Below are positions 10,633 through 11,254 of a stretch of 11,254 nucleotides of DNA, one piece after another. The stretch comes from Synergistetes bacterium JGI 0000079-D21 (GTDB lineage Bacteria > Synergistota > Synergistia > Synergistales > 79-D21), in NCBI GenBank assembly GCA_000402835.1, contig AQRZ01000021.1, positions 1 through 11,254 of the forward strand, written 5' to 3'. Within the stretch, counting starts at the first letter, position 1. Every line of letters starts with the position of its first letter. Made by a program: the position numbers and the translations under genes. Below the pieces are notes generated by a model that ran no database searches, had not been told where the DNA came from, and saw only the letters and a program-made list of their open reading frames with translations.

Positions 10633-11254
10633 ATGTCGCACGTCCTGGTATTCGGAGCTGGCCGGGTGGCCCGCCCCTGCGTACAGTACCTGTTGAAAGA
10701 CCCATCGACCCGGGTGACGGTGGTGGATGTGGACGAATCCAACCTGTCGAGGGTCCTGGAGAACCACCCCCGGGGAGAAGGCATCGTCTCGGATGCCGGA
10801 AACCAAGCCAGGGAGCTGATCCTGCGGACGAACCCGGACCTGGTGCTCAACCTGCTCCCCGCGGCGTTCATGTACCCGGTGGCGAAGCTCTGCGTCGAAA
10901 TGGGGAAGCCCATGGTAAACCCGTCCTACATCAAGGACGACATGAAAAGCCTGGACAAGCCGGCGAAGGAGGCGGGGGTTACCCTGCTTTGCGAGCTGGG
11001 GCTGGACCCTGGGATCGACCACATGTCGGCGGCGCGGACGGTGAGGCGGATCCGGGAATCAGGGGGCCGGGTGGAGAGCTTCCGGTCGGTGTGCGGGGCT
11101 CTGCCGTCGGCGGAGGCGAACACGAACCCGTGGGGGTACAAGCTTTCGTGGGCGCCGGCGAGCCTGATCGGGGCGAGCAAGCGTGACGCGAGGGTGATGC
11201 TGGACGGAGAGGTGCACGAGTGGAAGGACGGGAAGACGTACGAGCACGTGCACC
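10633..11254 (+). CDS. Saccharopine dehydrogenase-like (LYS9/AASS type) NAD(P)-dependent enzyme, N-terminal part
   Basis: The first 207 codons are present and the gene runs off the right edge. The N-terminus is a Rossmann fold: VLVFGAGRVARPCVQYL (4-20) with the GxGxxx-P pattern of saccharopine reductases, then VTVVDVD ending strand two. Following features are LVLNLLPAAFMYPVAKLCVEMGKPMVNPSYI, LLCELGLDPGIDHMSAAR and SVCGALPSAEANTNPWGYKLSWAP. The last two correspond to the GELGLDPGxDHM and CGGLPxPExxxNPxxYKFSWSP blocks of glutamate-forming saccharopine dehydrogenases. Expected reaction: oxidative cleavage of saccharopine to 2-aminoadipate semialdehyde and glutamate, or the reverse; related enzymes use other N-(carboxyalkyl) amino acids. 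AAGGAG lies 11 bases before the ATG. The gene follows the antiporter by 76 bp and is probably in the same operon. From about 10970 on, codons become more strongly G-ending than in the first third. Confidence 0.85.
   Translation, partial: MSHVLVFGAGRVARPCVQYLLKDPSTRVTVVDVDESNLSRVLENHPRGEGIVSDAGNQARELILRTNPDLVLNLLPAAFMYPVAKLCVEMGKPMVNPSYIKDDMKSLDKPAKEAGVTLLCELGLDPGIDHMSAARTVRRIRESGGRVESFRSVCGALPSAEANTNPWGYKLSWAPASLIGASKRDARVMLDGEVHEWKDGKTYEHVH

Noticed and set aside
1..11254. CRISPR array, insertion sequence, prophage or attachment site
   Set aside because: No regularly spaced repeats, transposase, integrase or long terminal repeats were seen on either strand.

Overview
The window is a GC-rich, gene-dense bacterial chromosome segment. 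It has overlapping genes, strong Shine-Dalgarno (SD) sequences and many non-ATG starts: GTG for the EamA-type transporter, universal stress protein and NhaC antiporter, and TTG for the pilin-like protein and rhomboid. Gene content (NhaC-type antiporter, GntR/FCD regulator, saccharopine-dehydrogenase-like enzyme, SDH-family Clp-fold protease, small Ski2-like helicase) would suit an anaerobic, amino-acid-using bacterium such as a Synergistota or Desulfobacterota member. The phylum is a guess from gene content and is not proven by the sequence. There is no rRNA, tRNA, CRISPR array, transposase or phage gene.

Layout. (1) 1-2666, minus strand: a tightly overlapping three-gene unit reading transporter (GTG start, 2666) -> DExH helicase -> Tag 3-methyladenine DNA glycosylase, the last cut by the window edge. 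(2) 2829-3683, plus: panB, divergent from the transporter and closed by a strong intrinsic terminator (3727-3754). (3) 3770-4894, plus: a YqiA-like alpha/beta hydrolase, then a UspA-type universal stress protein whose stop codon overlaps that of a convergent gene. (4) 4891-6274, minus: about 1.4 kb of small transcription units. Following transcription, these are a consensus sigma70-type promoter with a 30-codon leader ORF and a 14-bp terminator; a structured stretch with a 56-codon ORF ending at a second terminator; then a third promoter, covered by a 9-bp inverted repeat, driving a degenerate HNH-like zinc protein and a small pilin-like membrane protein. (5) 6368-7947, plus: a membrane-anchored Clp-fold serine protease translationally coupled to a rhomboid protease. 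(6) 8128-11254, plus: a GntR/FCD regulator with its own promoter and operator-like repeats, an NhaC-family antiporter, and the first 207 codons of a saccharopine-dehydrogenase-like enzyme. Together these look like a regulated uptake and catabolism cluster.

The most unusual part is region 4. The 30-codon ORF has a Leu/Ile/Val-rich run, a strong SD and, immediately downstream, mutually exclusive pairings ending in a terminator. This is the architecture of a ribosome-mediated transcription attenuator resembling ilv leaders, yet no branched-chain amino acid gene follows it in this window. Protein identities come from motif recognition and RNA structures were paired by eye; no database search or folding program was run.
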